This document shows positions 14,701-27,481 of a stretch of DNA of 64,000 bases, one piece after another. The position numbers and the translations under genes are program-made. How positions within the stretch are numbered: position 1 is the stretch's first letter; each line of letters begins with the position of its first letter. The notes beneath the pieces were generated by a model. It ran no database searches and was not told the DNA's origin. It saw only the letters and a list, made by a program, of their open reading frames with translations. Origin of the DNA: Scleromitrula shiraiana (lineage: Eukaryota > Ascomycota > Leotiomycetes > Helotiales > Sclerotiniaceae); contig JABELC010000010.1 in NCBI GenBank assembly GCA_028455995.1, positions 620,001 to 684,000 on the forward strand, given 5' to 3'.

Positions 14701-16715
14701 TGATCTATGCTCACTGCTTGGGTATGGTCATTGAACATTAATGATAGACCATCAGGGCCAATGAGTATTAATAAAAGACCAATGAAACAAATAGAATGAA
14801 TCTATCTAATGCACCCCAAAGATATCTATCTATACGCTATGGAATAAAACATGACAGCTAATTAGATAGTACATACATAGCACATAGTACATAGGACATA
14901 GTACATAGTACATAGGACATAGGACATAGTACAGTATCTAAAATTGTTAGGTTATGTATGTATGACCTAATTGACTACTTTGAGATTTATTTGTACTACC
15001 ATCTATATACGAGTAGAGACGCGAAAATTGACCCCTCATCAACTACCATTAAGTTTCTCAAATTCCAAGAATCTAAACAAGGCGACAAATACGCAAGTAC
15101 CGCATCCCCTCTCTCTTCTACATCCCCCCCTCTTTGACTCTCCCCTCTTTGAACTCTCACGGCTCTCATACACATACATCCATCGAACATCCCCCTCTAA
15201 TTTGGAACCTTGAAATATGGAACTTGAATAAACAGTGCACACCTGGAAATTTTCTATAGTTTCAGCTACAGTTAAGAGAGGATAGTAAATATTTATGGAT
15301 TTATCTACTACTACTAGATTAAGAAAAGTACTTGGGACAATTTAATATGTAGAATAGATACAGTGCTGCTTTTAAAGGAATAATGATGATGATGATGATG
15401 ATGATAAATGATAATCATAATGATAATGATAATAATAATAATTACTTTACTAGGGATTTAATTCCAGCTATATGGTAGTTAGTTGATCGATGAAGCAAGA
15501 ACCAATCGCTAAGGTAAAGTATAATAATATAATATAATGAAATAAAATAAAATATAATATAATATAATACAATATAATAAATTTAGTAAAGTAAAAGGAA
15601 GGGTAGAAAAGATAATCGTAGATGAGAAGGGTTAAAAAGAGAAGGGGAAAGAGAAAGGAAAAGGAAGAAAGAAAGAAAAAAAAAAAGAATAGTTTCTAAA
15701 GGTATACTCAGTAGAGTAAGAGAGAAAAGGGAAAGGGAAAGGGAAAGCAAGCGTGGAAAAAGCCCCTCCATATAATTTTTGAGGGGCTAAAGTTTATACT
15801 AAAAACTAATCCACTTGTGTCTTGCCATCCTTGGACCCCCCCCCCTCCCACCCCCCCCCCCCCAAGTTCAAAAAAAGTTTCCAGAGTTTCCCTTCCTAAA
15901 ATTTATTCAAACTCATTAATTCATAAAATTCCTCTTTTCTCTCTTTTTTCTATTAACTTGCTAACTTGTTAACTTGCTAACTTGCTAACTTACTTAATTT
16001 TTCCCTTAATTCTTTAAACCTTTCATTTTCCACCCCTCTTTTTCCATCTCCATTCTCTTCTCTTTCAAACAATAATCATCTCATCAATACTCTCTAACAA
16101 TAAATTTATTTATTTATTTCTTATCATTAAAAAAAAAAAAAACAGAAAAATAAAAAGAAAAATAAAAATAAAAATAAATAAAAATAAAAATAAAAATAAA
16201 AAGGAATCCCATCCCATAATTCCATCAACATCAACTTCCAACTTCCAACTTCAACTTCAACTCATTGCATTGCATTTAATACATCGGTCATTTTCTTATG
16301 CCATTGTTTTAAATTTCCATCTACTTCAACCTCTTCAAAAGAAACAAATCAAGTCTCTACGCTCTACAAATCTATACGATCTTTTGTTGTCGACCCGCGC
16401 TCTTTACCATTACATTGTTCTTTCTCCTCTTCCATATATTCAATAGTGAGAGTGTACTTGGTATCCTTTCACAAACTACCTGGCAACTGCCATCAATACA
16501 TTCAACACATACATCTATGAGAATAATACGGAATCAACAAATGAACACTATATACAAAAGTAATCAATCCACACTTTAAACCTTACGCCCACGCTCGCGA
16601 TTTCAGACGATATTCAACCATCGATCTGTATTAAGAATCCATTCTTCCATAACACTTCCGAATCGATTCTAGCCCACTCACTCACTCACTCATCAAACCC
16701 ACACCAAACTTCACA
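8701..16715. other. 8-kb stretch of normal composition with no supportable gene
   Basis: No open frame here resembles a known family or shows convincing exon structure. Small overlapping frames on both strands (for example 10110-10487, 10877-11167, 11653-11943) look like chance ORFs. Low-complexity features include (CAT)n at about 9466-9490, (GACT)n at 12580-12607, poly-C runs at 14014-14031 and 15835-15863, a short-unit tandem repeat (ACATAGT/ACATAGG) at about 14868-14933, (GAT)n near 15382-15405, (CTAACTTG)n near 15956-15992 and an A/T-rich tract at 16130-16200. The last 500-1000 bases, rich in C and T, are probably the promoter and 5' UTR of the zinc-finger gene at 16716. Confidence 0.5.
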
Positions 16716-19376
16716 ATGCCTGTCGCAGCAATCAGCGTCCTGCCCACTGCGGCATCATCAACATCAACCATACGAAAGTCATCACTTGTAACAGAGAAGA
16801 AATATAAATGTCAATACTGCAATAGAGCTTTTAGCAGAAGTGAACATCGTAGTAGACACGAGAGGTCACGTAAGTTGAATATGATCATTTTTTTTGTCCC
16901 TTCTCCTTTTCCCCTCTTTTTAGCTTCTCGGGTCGCGTGAGTGGTCGATTCGCCTCTCATCGCGACAACACCTTTATCTCTTATCTTCATCGCGAATCGC
17001 GATAATTAAATAATTAAACTAATATCATCGTCGCAGATACAAAAGAACGACCATTCAAATGTATGAAGTGTAGAAGTACCTTTGTGCGACGCGACTTATT
17101 ACTCCGACACGACCGAACAGTACACGCTAAAGATGGAGGTATTCCTTTACACAGTGATGTAAAACGACGTGCAGGACCAAAAGCAGCCACGCTTTCCGGT
17201 ACTGCCAAGTCAACCATAGCTATAGATACATCTGCCCTTGAACAAATAGAAGCTAGTAGTGATGGAATGGTTGATCTCGAGACTGCTGCGATGTTGATGA
17301 CCGATCTCCACCACAAAGCGACTGCAGCTATGCGCAATGCAGGTGTAGGCCCATATGAGAATAGACCTGGAATGGCTTTCTCTCATCATGGTACTCCGCT
17401 TATGGAGCCATCCGTCACATATCCTTCCGGCGCGATTTCACTTCCCCAAGTTCAGTGGGATTCCTTCATGCCGCAGTCAGTAACGGAACCAAAGTCACAT
17501 TCGATTACTTCAGGCGCCTCTGGCTCCCAGGACTCGCAAACGTCTTTCACAAGTGGTAGTACGATGCAACCTCATCCAAATCAACTTCCACCCATCGTCA
17601 AGCACAAGGCATCGTCAAGCTACAATGGACTAGTTCCTGCCCTTCAATCGATGATAGATTCGTTACCACCATCGTCTATCTCTACCCCTCAATTATCACC
17701 GATACAACCTCGCTCGGAAGCAGCAACACTGAAGCCACCTCAAGTTATGGGGGATGATGAACGTAACATGATCTTGGATAACATTCGTGGTCATGATAAC
17801 GAGCGAGCAATCCCCGATGGTTTCCGTCTCCCATCTTTAGCGTCTTTGAACAGGTTCCTTTCAACATATTTCACCCTGTTCCATCACCACTTGCCATTTT
17901 TGCATCCATCCACATTCAAGCCTACAGAGGTCTCGCCTCCACTTTTGCTTGCGGTGCTCTCTATTGGTGCTTTATATGCATTCGATCAAGATCATGCATA
18001 CATGATGCATATTGGATCAAAGGTGCTTGTAAACCAGTTTTTGCAAAACAAGGAAAATTTCAGCTCGCGAAAATGTCCTCTGTGGACCATGCAAAGCTCG
18101 CTACTTAACATGATCTTCGCAAGCTGGAGTGGTGATCCAAAGGGATTGGAATGGGCATGCTCGATCAAAAGTCTGCTGGCTAACATGGTTGCCGGCAATC
18201 GCTATGAGCTTAAGCTACGTACTGATGCTCGTGAAGGCGCAGCTCCTACGCGTTCCGAATGGGTAGAGGATGAAGGTTGTCGACGCACGTACTATGCCGT
18301 CTACATTTTCTTCGGTCAACTGACACTCACTTACAACCACACTCCTGCGATCAGCTTCAATGAGTTCGAAGATCTCTCGCTTCCTTCAACCGAAGCTATG
18401 TGGAATCTCAATGTCTCTGACGAGGCCGCTTGGCGCGAGCATCTCAAGGCTTCCGAGATCCCCTCTTTCATGGAAGCTCACGACAACCTTTTCCAAGGAG
18501 AATCTCTCAAATACAGTGCGTTTGCTACGCGCGTTATGATCAATGCTCTTTTCTTGGAGATCTGGTATCACAAGCGTAGTCCTGAAGCACTTCAAGATAT
18601 GGTTTTGGAATTCAAACTCCGACTTGCCTTGGAGACATGGGAGAAGTCACTTGATCTCTGCGAGCCTGAGATTGTAGTGGTTCCCCTCAGCGCACCTCAT
18701 AAGGGACATCCATTAATTTTCAATGCTATGGCCTTGTTCCGCAATGCTCGTGCGCGTCTTGAGGTGGACTTGAAATCAATCCAAGAGGTCCTAAGATATC
18801 ATGACTCCTATGAAGTTGCCGCTGCAATGTCAAATGCCAGGGATAAGGTTAAGCGATCCAGTGAGATGATTAAAGTCATTCAAGAGTGCTACAACTGCAT
18901 TGAAACCGCAGCTCTCCAAGGTATTCGCTGGGTCGCCCGTACCTCGGCTACCAACTGGAGTATTGAACATCCTCTTTGTGGTTTGGATCTTATGGTCATC
19001 CTCAGCTTGTGGCTTTATCGCCTGGAAAATGACGAGGAGCCTGCAACTGAGGAAGAAATGGCCATGTATAACAAGATTCGAAGTCTCTTTGACGATGATG
19101 TGGCTTACAGTTCCAAACTTAGCTCCACAGTCGCTCGTGTCTGGGGCAGCATGCTTGATGAAGTTGTCGTATGGGGGTAAGTTATACTTCTATTGTTAAT
19201 CTTTTCTCAAGTGCATTATGCTAACGAATTACAGAATCACCAAACTCATGGGAGATTCCTTCCGACTCCACTCTCAAGCTTTAGTGGGGTACGAGGACGA
19301 CATCGAAGCTTCGGACGTATCAACACCCTCGATGATCTCTCAAGGAATGGATGATAACGACGATAGCGTGTACTAA
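16716..19376 (+). CDS. C2H2 zinc-finger transcription factor with fungal-specific TF domain
   Basis: Three exons: 16716-16869, 17037-19176 and 19235-19376 (811 aa). The first intron lies between the two fingers. Joining at GTAAGT...CGCAG restores a perfect linker, with finger 1 using C32, C35, H48 and H52 and finger 2 using C60, C63, H76 and H81. The last exon is needed because the long frame otherwise runs into the GTAAGT donor. Residues from about 250 to 700 form the helical fungal_trans region, which begins around the segment that reads LASLNRFLSTYFTLFHHHLP. Serine/proline/glutamine-rich sequence lies between. This architecture is that of the ADR1/klf1-like nuclear regulators, which bind DNA through the paired fingers. 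The target genes cannot be predicted. A promoter region of at least 500 bp with CT-rich tracts precedes it, and a T-rich 3' UTR follows. Confidence 0.93.
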
Positions 19377-22300
19377 GACCTTAACTTGTTTAATGACTGC
19401 GATGATTCCTTGTTTTTTATTCTCATTTTAGACTTGCTTTTGATATCCCTCCAACTCATTCCATTTCATTCATATTCGGTTTTGACGGGGGTTCATTGGT
19501 CTATTTCATTTCAATTTTTGCATATAGCGTTTTTCCACACTTTTTTCCTTCTCTTTTACTTTTTTTTTTTCGAAGGCCACGGGCAACAATACGGGGCTGG
19601 TTGGGCATATTGGGTTTATTTTTTCTCTTTTCATCTCTCATACCCTTGCGGCGCATCCGCGCACCTAATCTCTCTGCACACATCCTTCTGGCTGGCCCAC
19701 TTGTGTTGTTTCTGCCCTGTCCTATTAGCATTATTGTTTTTTAATTGTTTCTTCTCTCTCCTCCTTTGGTATGATTGCCACCTCAGATACCTTGTTCGAT
19801 ATACATCTGGTTTTTTGAGTTTCGTTTACAAGTTGATATTCTTTCTTCATCAGTTTTTATCATATTTTTTACTGCGAAAATGTTCCGATGCGTTGTTTGC
19901 AATTCTTTTTTTATATTGGATTTTTCTTTGGATGTCGTGAGGGATGGCAATGAAATGGATGGATGGTGGGTCTTGAGAAACAATAAGGCAGTGCAGGGCA
20001 CGGATGGGTTTAATGTCGCTGGTGATCGGTGGCAGGGCTAATCGGTGTATGTATAGATAGTCGGTACCTCAACATCATATCAATATTACACGTCTACTTT
20101 CCATAAACTTGTCTTCTGACCATTTTCCTGATTTGATGTGCAGTGAAACGTGACGATGATACTTATACTTATATACGTGGCTGTTAGATGTGAAAAGTTC
20201 TTATGTTTATTCGATATAGAAGTTTACCTATCTAGGAGGTATTCAAGACAAGTAGGTATGGGGGTTCGCAATCCAAAATGAAAAGAGCAAGAAAACTCCA
20301 TCCCAATCTTAAGAGTGATGTATGAAATCCAAAAGAAACCTACACCGTTTTCTATCAAATTCCCGTTTCATTCAACGGTCACAAGCTTGGTTGCTTTGTT
20401 GCATTTTTAATAGCCTACCGTATTGTATTGTACGTGCTGTATCATATCATATCATATTATAACATAACGTTCGTATCTCCACTCTTCTCTCCTCTCCTCT
20501 CGTGATCCACGAACTCCAGATCTACTGCCTAGGTATCCTATACTACACAATATGTAAAGAAAGAAGAAAAGTCCGTGCCACGGCTATGGGTGGTAAAGAA
20601 ATTTTAAAATTCGATCTTGGTATCTATCGTAGGTACTTATACAGTGCTTACTTATTTACTTACTTACTTACTTACTTGCTTACATACTTACTTACCTTTA
20701 GTCTTACTTACTTACCTAGTCTTACGGGTTTATAAGTTGCTGTGCTGAGCGTGCTGAGCGTTAATAATATACCAACCAAGTACCAAAAAAAACCACTGGA
20801 TTGGACAGTAGATCCGAACCGAGGTGAAGTGAAGTGAAGTGAAGTGAAGTGAAGTTCTCCACTTAAGTTGGTACTTACGGTACTGGTATAGCTGGGTTTT
20901 TGTTTTTGGGATGGATAGGGATGGATAGGGATGGGGGATTTTATCTCGTGTTTTTTTAATTGGGGTGCGGTTTGTCTGGGTTTGTCTGGGTTTGTTTGGG
21001 TTTGGGTTGGATCCCCCACTTTGCGACCAGTTGATGGGAGGGATGGGTGAGGATGTACCGGTATCCTGGTCTGGTCTGGTCTGGTCTGGTCTGGTGTGTT
21101 TGGTGTGTTTGGTGTGTTTGGTGTGTTTGGTTTGGGTGGGTGTGATGTGATGAGATCCATAGGGTTGATGAGATGGATGGGTGGGTGGATTGGTAGATTG
21201 GGAAATTTGGAGATGAATTGATGGATGAATGAAAGGACAGATGGATGGATTGGAGTATGAATATTGTATTAATATAGTGGTGACACAGAACAGATGGAGA
21301 AAAATGAAAAATGAAAAACGAAATAGGAAATTTAAATCTCCTCATCTACTTGAGGCTTGTTTACATGTGACCTGAAGTTCTTTAGTGTCAAGATTAAGAT
21401 AGGGGGGGGACAAGGACAGGAAAATTTTCAATTTTCTCAAATTACATACATAATACGTATTATGTACATATACATACAATAGGTACAATATGTACAATAC
21501 TCAAGAGGCTTGTTTGCATGTGACCTGAGGCTTTTTCAATGATCAAGATAGAGTAGATACAGCATGTGGGTAATGGTACAGTAGAGAATTGCCGTAAGAT
21601 GGGATGGAATGGGGATGGAATGGGGAGGGATATGATGAGTTACAGTTATCATGTTGTGATTTGTTCTGTGCGTGAGCGGGTAGGTTCTTTTTGGAATTCT
21701 GTGCGTATGTGCGTGTATGCTTGTGTATGTGTGTGTGCATGAACTGCACTTTTAACGTTGTTGATCGCTGATCTCTGATGTTTATCTTTATACAGAATAA
21801 TAGATAGGTACTCGTAGAGTATATGAATAAGATATAACTTATTAATATTACAAAAATATAGCTACTGTTTGAGATGACATTCATTGATACAAAAGTACCT
21901 ACCTACCTACATAGGCATACATATGTAAATGAATGTACGAGTGAGTACCTAGCATTTCATGTACCAAGATTTCCTTGGCTCCTATCACCCCATTTTACTT
22001 TAACCTGGGCATTTCACACATTTCACATATTTCACACATTTCATATCAAAAAGTATGGAGTATGGTAGTAAAAGCCCGCAAAGTAAGGAAATTCTATAGC
22101 ATTTTACTCGATTAAACTCTTTCTGTGTTACTTTCTAGTTCCATATTAATTATATTAATTATATTAACTGTATTAATTGTATTGATCTGCATAAATATAA
22201 ATATAAATATAAATATATATAAATGTGCATCAGAATACATAAAACCTCAAGTCATAAATTTAAAATCTCAGATTTCCTTGTACAAGAGGGAAGGATTTGG

Positions 22301-22639
22301 GGGGGGGGGGGGATGAAGGAAGGAAGCGGGAACGATTGGCTGATTTTTTTTAATTAATTCCCGCCCCGCAAAGGAAAAAAAAAGAGGCGAATATAAAATT
22401 TTGAAAAATTTATGTACTACAATGTAATCGATGCATGTCAAAAGGTATCTAGGGACGAAAAATCAATACAGAGTCCAGAGTCCTGAGTCCTGAGTCCTGA
22501 GTCTTGACTGATTGTATGGAAAGTACGATGCAAAGAGAAGGGAGGGGTGGAGGGGTGGAGGGGTAGTGGAACATCATATAAGGTAAAAGAAGGTAAAAGA
22601 AAGTAGTGACTTCCATAAAAAGGAAAGAGAGAAAGAACT

Positions 22640-22818
22640 ACTATATATCCTAGATTTCTATATATCCTAAATTTCTATATATCCTAAATTTCTATATATC
22701 CTAAATTTCTATATATCTTAAATTCCTATATATCCTAAATTCATATATATCCTAGATTTCTATATATCTTAGATTCCTATGTATCCTAAGTTCCTATATA
22801 TCCTAGATTCCTATATGG
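22640..22818. repeat. 17-bp minisatellite
   Basis: About ten tandem copies of a unit close to CTATATATCCTAAATTT are present, with scattered single-base changes (for example CCTAGATTC). Units are directly adjacent with no spacers, so this is not a CRISPR array. Confidence 0.85.
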
Positions 22819-23353
22819 AGATAAAAAACATGAAAAAAGAAGAGATTATTAGTTACTACTAGTACTTATAAATATGCATAATAACCGTTTTACTTCACAT
22901 TTTACCTCATTTCAATCCAATCTAATCCAATCCAATCTAATTCACTCTTTCTCTTTCTTGATAATAATCAATTTGATCTTCGAGATCCAAATACTTTCAA
23001 GAAAAGTAATTAATCGAGATTTTAAAGAAGAAAGAAGAAAGAAGAAAAAAGATATATATGATGGAGATTTGACATATGTTGTGTGTAACTTTGGTTAATC
23101 AATATTAAACTTTTCCTCTTCTTCTTTCTCTCTATCTCTCTCTCTCTCTCTCTCTATCTGAGTCTCATACAAACAATACAATACAATAGAGTAGAGTACA
23201 TGCATACACTCACTAATGCTCACTCTTCTCCATTCACATCATTCACATCATTCATATCATTCACTTACTTAACTAAGTATTTGAATGATTAACTGACTGT
23301 GACTCTCTTTCAAATACATGCAAACACACTCTTCCTCTCTTTAACTCTCTCTT

Positions 23354-23446
23354 CCTAACCCTAATCCTAATCCTAATCCTAATCCTAATCCTAATCATAA
23401 TCCTAATCACAATCCTAATCCTAATCCTAATCCTAATCATAATCCT
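23354..23446. repeat. Telomere-like CCTAAT hexamer array (interstitial)
   Basis: The tract starts with one CCTAACCCTAAT stretch, which matches the usual ascomycete telomere unit (CCCTAA on this strand), and continues as about fourteen degenerate CCTAAT units, some changed to CATAAT or CACAAT. Normal sequence lies on both sides, so it is internal. Confidence 0.75.
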
Positions 23447-23925
23447 CAAACTCATATACAAAGTTCATTTCACTCACTTTACTTCATTCAACTCTTCTCT
23501 TCTCTTCTCTCCTCACTCTAATTAATCATCACTCATTTATTTCCTCTAAGAAGAGGAAGAGGAAGAGGAAGAAGAAGAGAAAAAAAGAAAAAAAAGAACT
23601 AATAACATAACATAATACAATTGGGAAACTTCCATTCTCTACCTATTGATTTGGGAAATTCACTTTTATTTCAAATATCCTGTTTTTCAAGTTTGTCACC
23701 AAAAGAATCATTTGCGATAACTTCCAAGGTTACTTGCGCATCAAGAGAAAAAGCATCTGTACTTGTTTTCGTTTGTATAACAACCTACGTACCTACGTAC
23801 CTACATAGACTACACCACATACAACTACATACAAATATACACTTAATAATCGCCTCTCATTTCATCTCGAGAAGTCTCTTTCTCCACCATTAAATTAAAA
23901 AAAACATATCCCATCAAACATCAAC

Positions 23926-25125
23926 ATGAAGCTCATTCTTCCTTTCCTCTTGTCCATAGCCGGCTATGCGACTGCGGATTGCGAATGCGGTTATTCCTCC
24001 TCCATTGGCGATTCAACCGAACCATATATCTTCACTGACTTAATCGAATCCGATTTCCTACACCTTTCCAATATCACTCTTGATACGGACTGGAGAAGAC
24101 AGCAATTCAACATGTCGGCTGCCACTGGACGTGGAACATATGGTATGAACTACAGCATTCAACAAGTTACGTCAAATCCCATACTTGACGAAAATACATG
24201 GTCGGGTGATGGTGAACTGGGCGGGGACCCTGGTGTACAACTAACTGTTAGCGGGGGAATACCTGCCAATGGTTATGTTCAAACTGCAGAGTTGGATTCA
24301 GCACGTGAAGATCTGCTTTGGGGAACGTATCGAGCTGCAATGAAGTTGACGTTGACTCCTGGTACTTGTTCGGCTTTCTTCTGGGTAGGTCTTTCTTCCC
24401 TATCAGTTATTTGATCGCGCGAGTTCATGATGCATTTGTGCTAACTCAAGCACTAGTATTTCAACGACAGTCAGGAGATTGATATGGAATTTCTCTCTTC
24501 ACAATTCAATACCGAAAATAATACCTTCCCCGTCAATCTCGTTCTTCAATCGGTGCAGTCGGTTCAAGCTGGTTATAATGCGGCTGGTACAGGAAATTAC
24601 AAAGTTGTGAATCTACCTTTCAACCCGACAACTGGCTACCACGAATATCGCATCGATTTCATTCCTGGAGTTGCGATTTTCTATGCAGATGGTCAGATAC
24701 TTGCAAAGTTGGATAGCACAGCAGTTCCATCGTCGCCTGGTCATTTGATTATTACACAATGGAGTAATGGAAATGATTTGTGGTCTGCCGGACCCCCTGC
24801 GGAAGATGCTACCATATCTGTTAGCTACATTAAAGCTTACTTCAACTCTTCGGATCCGATGCGCGAGACGGCACTTAATAAGCGATGTAAAGACCCCCAG
24901 GCTACCAACGCTATTTGCGCTATTCCGGATCAAACATCTGCACCTAATCCTGACGCGACCAACGGCAATATATCGGCCAGCACGTACTTTTTCAGTAACC
25001 AAAAGAACGAAACCAACAATCAGACGGTTTATAAGAAGAGCGAAGCACCAGGAGTGGTCATGGGATATTTCGCCTCGTTATCATTTTTTACTCTCTTCTG
25101 TGCAGCTATGATGGTCTTCCTATGA
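23926..25125 (+). CDS. Secreted, GPI-type glycoside hydrolase family 16 glucanase
   Basis: Two exons: 23926-24384 and 24457-25125 (375 aa). The 72-nt intron sits directly before the catalytic region, and splicing at GTAGGT...ACTAG joins W153 to Y154 in frame. Residues 1-17 are a signal peptide ending near ATA-DC. The active-site strand reads QEIDMEF, with E160 as the expected nucleophile, D162 as helper and E164 as acid/base, the GH16 ExDxE signature. The jelly-roll domain runs to about residue 290. A Ser/Thr/Asn-rich tail and a final hydrophobic stretch (about 350-375) then suggest GPI anchoring. The family cleaves or transfers beta-glucans in the cell wall. Which glucan this one acts on cannot be read from the sequence. 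Confidence 0.92.
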
Positions 25126-27481
25126 AGATATATCATGGATTTGGGATAGGAGATTTTTACATGTATTTTCACATATTTGCTTTTCTCTGTATATCTACAG
25201 AGTTGCTGAACATATTTCTACTTTTTGGGAGCGCTATAATAGGAGAATAGGAGTCGAGGGCGATTGAAAGGAGGTTGATTTTTTTATTTTCTCTTTTACA
25301 AAACGGACGGGATACCCAAGATTATCATGAGATATACGGAGCGATGACTCGATCGAAGATTATTGCTTTATTTAATTGTACTATACGACTTCTATTCATG
25401 GTGGGGATGGGGGTGAGAGTGGAGGAAGTGGGAGGTAGGGTCAACGGGGTTGATCTGATCTGATGTGGATGGTAGTTTTTGGTGATGAGATTTGATGTAT
25501 ACTTTATATAGTGTTATATCGATCATGAAGAGATTTATTTATGTTGTGTTTTGTGATGTGAACGGGATTGTATGTGTGTGTGTGTGTGGATGGTGAGAGA
25601 GAGAGAGAGAAGTTGTGATGTTGTTATTTACAGTCATATCTTTTTTCTATTGCGGACTAATGCGAGTACATCATCCCAGTAAGAGCTGGGTTCGAATCAA
25701 AATCGAAGACTCACACAATGAGAGTGAGAAAGAGAAAGGGAAATGAGGGGATACTGATTAGATATACTTGCCAACACTTCTACACCATACATCACATTTT
25801 GTTATACCAACAGCTGATGGAACCTGTTAAATACGGGTAGAAGATTTCAAATATATTTATGAAAGTGTTGTGTGTGATGTTCCGTCTTGAGAAGATGAAC
25901 TGGTTTTGGGTTTTGATATGGTATGGTATGATGTGATATGATATCATGTAGTTGGTGGAATAAGGGAGATGAGATTCTGGGATAGAGGGGAGGGAGGGAG
26001 GGAGAGGTGGGGGATTGAAGTGGTGGTTAGGTTAATCATTTGGTGGATTGGTTGGTAGGGATGTAAATTTGTTTTGTTTGGAGGGATGAGGATGGTTAAG
26101 TATAGATGGATTGTTTTGCGGATTGGCATAGTGTAGTGGGAGGAGAGAGGTTTGGATTGTTTTTGTGGCTTTGTGGCTTGGTAGGGGATGAAAGGGGAAG
26201 AGAAGAGATATGAGAAGGAGGCAAGGTAGTTGGTATTAGTGGTGTATAATTGGATAAATGGAGTAAGAGAGAGAGGTAGACAGGTAGATACTTAGGTAGT
26301 AGATATGTAGATAGGTATTGCCATAGAGATTGAGATGAATACATGAGTAAGGATTGCCTGAGTTACGTGAGATTAGGAGTTTAATAATGGAGATCTTGGG
26401 GTGTTTGATTATTAGTTTTGCTTATGCTGTTATTGGTAGATGCATTGTGAAGGGAAATTTTGAGGGGAGACGGGGAGAAGGGGGGAGAAGAGAAGTGCGT
26501 GGTAGATGTTATGTATAAGATATGAGTAAGCTGGGAATTTAGTGAGCCCAAATTAGTAGGGTTGGATTCGAACCAGTTTCCCCAGTGTTGAAAAATAGGT
26601 CTAGATATTGGTTTAGAATGCAACAGATTTAGAATATAATTTAACTAATTCTCTGACAATATTTTCGTGTTAGAACATAAATTAGGAGGTACACATAACA
26701 TTTCAACGCAAAATTGGATCATATATAATTCAATGTCTGAATACAAGTCAAACAACACTCGTAGTATATGATCTTTACAACTCACATTCATACTTCAACA
26801 TTGATCCAGAATCCAGACAGACATTCATTCCATTCAACTAGGCCAGCCTCGGGAAATCGCCGAGAGGTTTCGCGGTCCCTGATGCTCTCAGAATCATCGT
26901 CAGAACAATCAAAGAATTCTGCAATTGATATTTCCGGAGACCGCGTTATATTGGAGTATATGGGAAGTCTAGAAATGCTGGAGTTTATTGGATTTCATGG
27001 GGGGGGGGAAAGGAGATCTGGGAAGCATGGACAATATTAACAGGCGATTATCTTGTCTTGGGATAAAAGAACACTGAACAACTAAACTAGATTAGGGTAT
27101 TGAACAGAAGGTACAATCCCATATTTCTGATACTTGCCTGAATACAAGCAGTGATTAATAATTCCCAGCCCAGGCATTGATATAACTTCAGCCATTCACA
27201 TGGTTTTAGTCTCAAAATAGTTGAATGTTCAAATTTAGGTCAAATAATGGCTATAATATGTTTGATAAAGTTGAAATAGAGTTATTCACTATACTGAGAT
27301 CCAACGAGACAACAACAATGTTCAGTCTCTACTCAGCAGTTTGTATTCTGAAATTCGCAACCCGCAATTCGCAATCTACAATCGCATCAGAGAAATCCAC
27401 GTCAATATAACACCAAAAAACTAACGCCTAAGCATCATCCATCATCCATCATATATAAATCCACTATCCATCCCGGTGATT
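25126..27481. other. Intergenic region, partly cytosine-poor
   Basis: No gene is supported in 2.3 kb between the 3' ends of the GH16 gene and the BTB-like gene, which converge. It has (GT)n and (GA)n runs near 25570-25610, a markedly C-poor stretch on the + strand from about 25960 to 26340, and a G10 tract at 26999-27008. Two isolated tRNA B-box-like motifs (about 25687 and 26568) have no tRNA fold around them. Confidence 0.6.

Larger units (their letters stand above)
19377..23925. other. Repeat-rich intergenic region
   Basis: No gene is supported. 19377-19900 is T-rich and probably the 3' UTR of the zinc-finger gene. Tandem repeats dominate the rest: (TTAC)n at about 20645-20720, (GAAGT)n at 20823-20855, (CTGGT)n then (GTGTTTG)n at 21065-21135, a 17-bp minisatellite at 22640-22818, poly-G at 22299-22312, (CT)n at 23131-23157 and a telomere-like hexamer array at 23354-23446. 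The last few hundred bases (about 23500-23925) should include the promoter and leader of the GH16 gene. Confidence 0.6.

Noticed and set aside
19386..19940. 184-codon frame, extremely Phe/Leu-rich, after the zinc-finger gene
   Set aside because: It is a translation of a T-rich tract that is most likely the 3' UTR; there is no family resemblance and no gap from the upstream stop.
20708..21345. Minus-strand frames with Asn-Thr-Pro and Gln-Thr-His repeats
   Set aside because: The repeats are translations of the simple tandem repeats in this region.
22640..22818. Possible CRISPR array
   Set aside because: Units are contiguous with no spacers, in a eukaryotic genome; it is a minisatellite.
23354..23446. 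Chromosome end
   Set aside because: Unique sequence and genes lie on both sides, so the telomere-like repeats are internal.
25687..26578. tRNA B-box-like motifs GGTTCGAATC near 25687 (+) and near 26568-26578 (minus strand)
   Set aside because: No A box at the right distance and no acceptor, anticodon or T stem can be formed around either.
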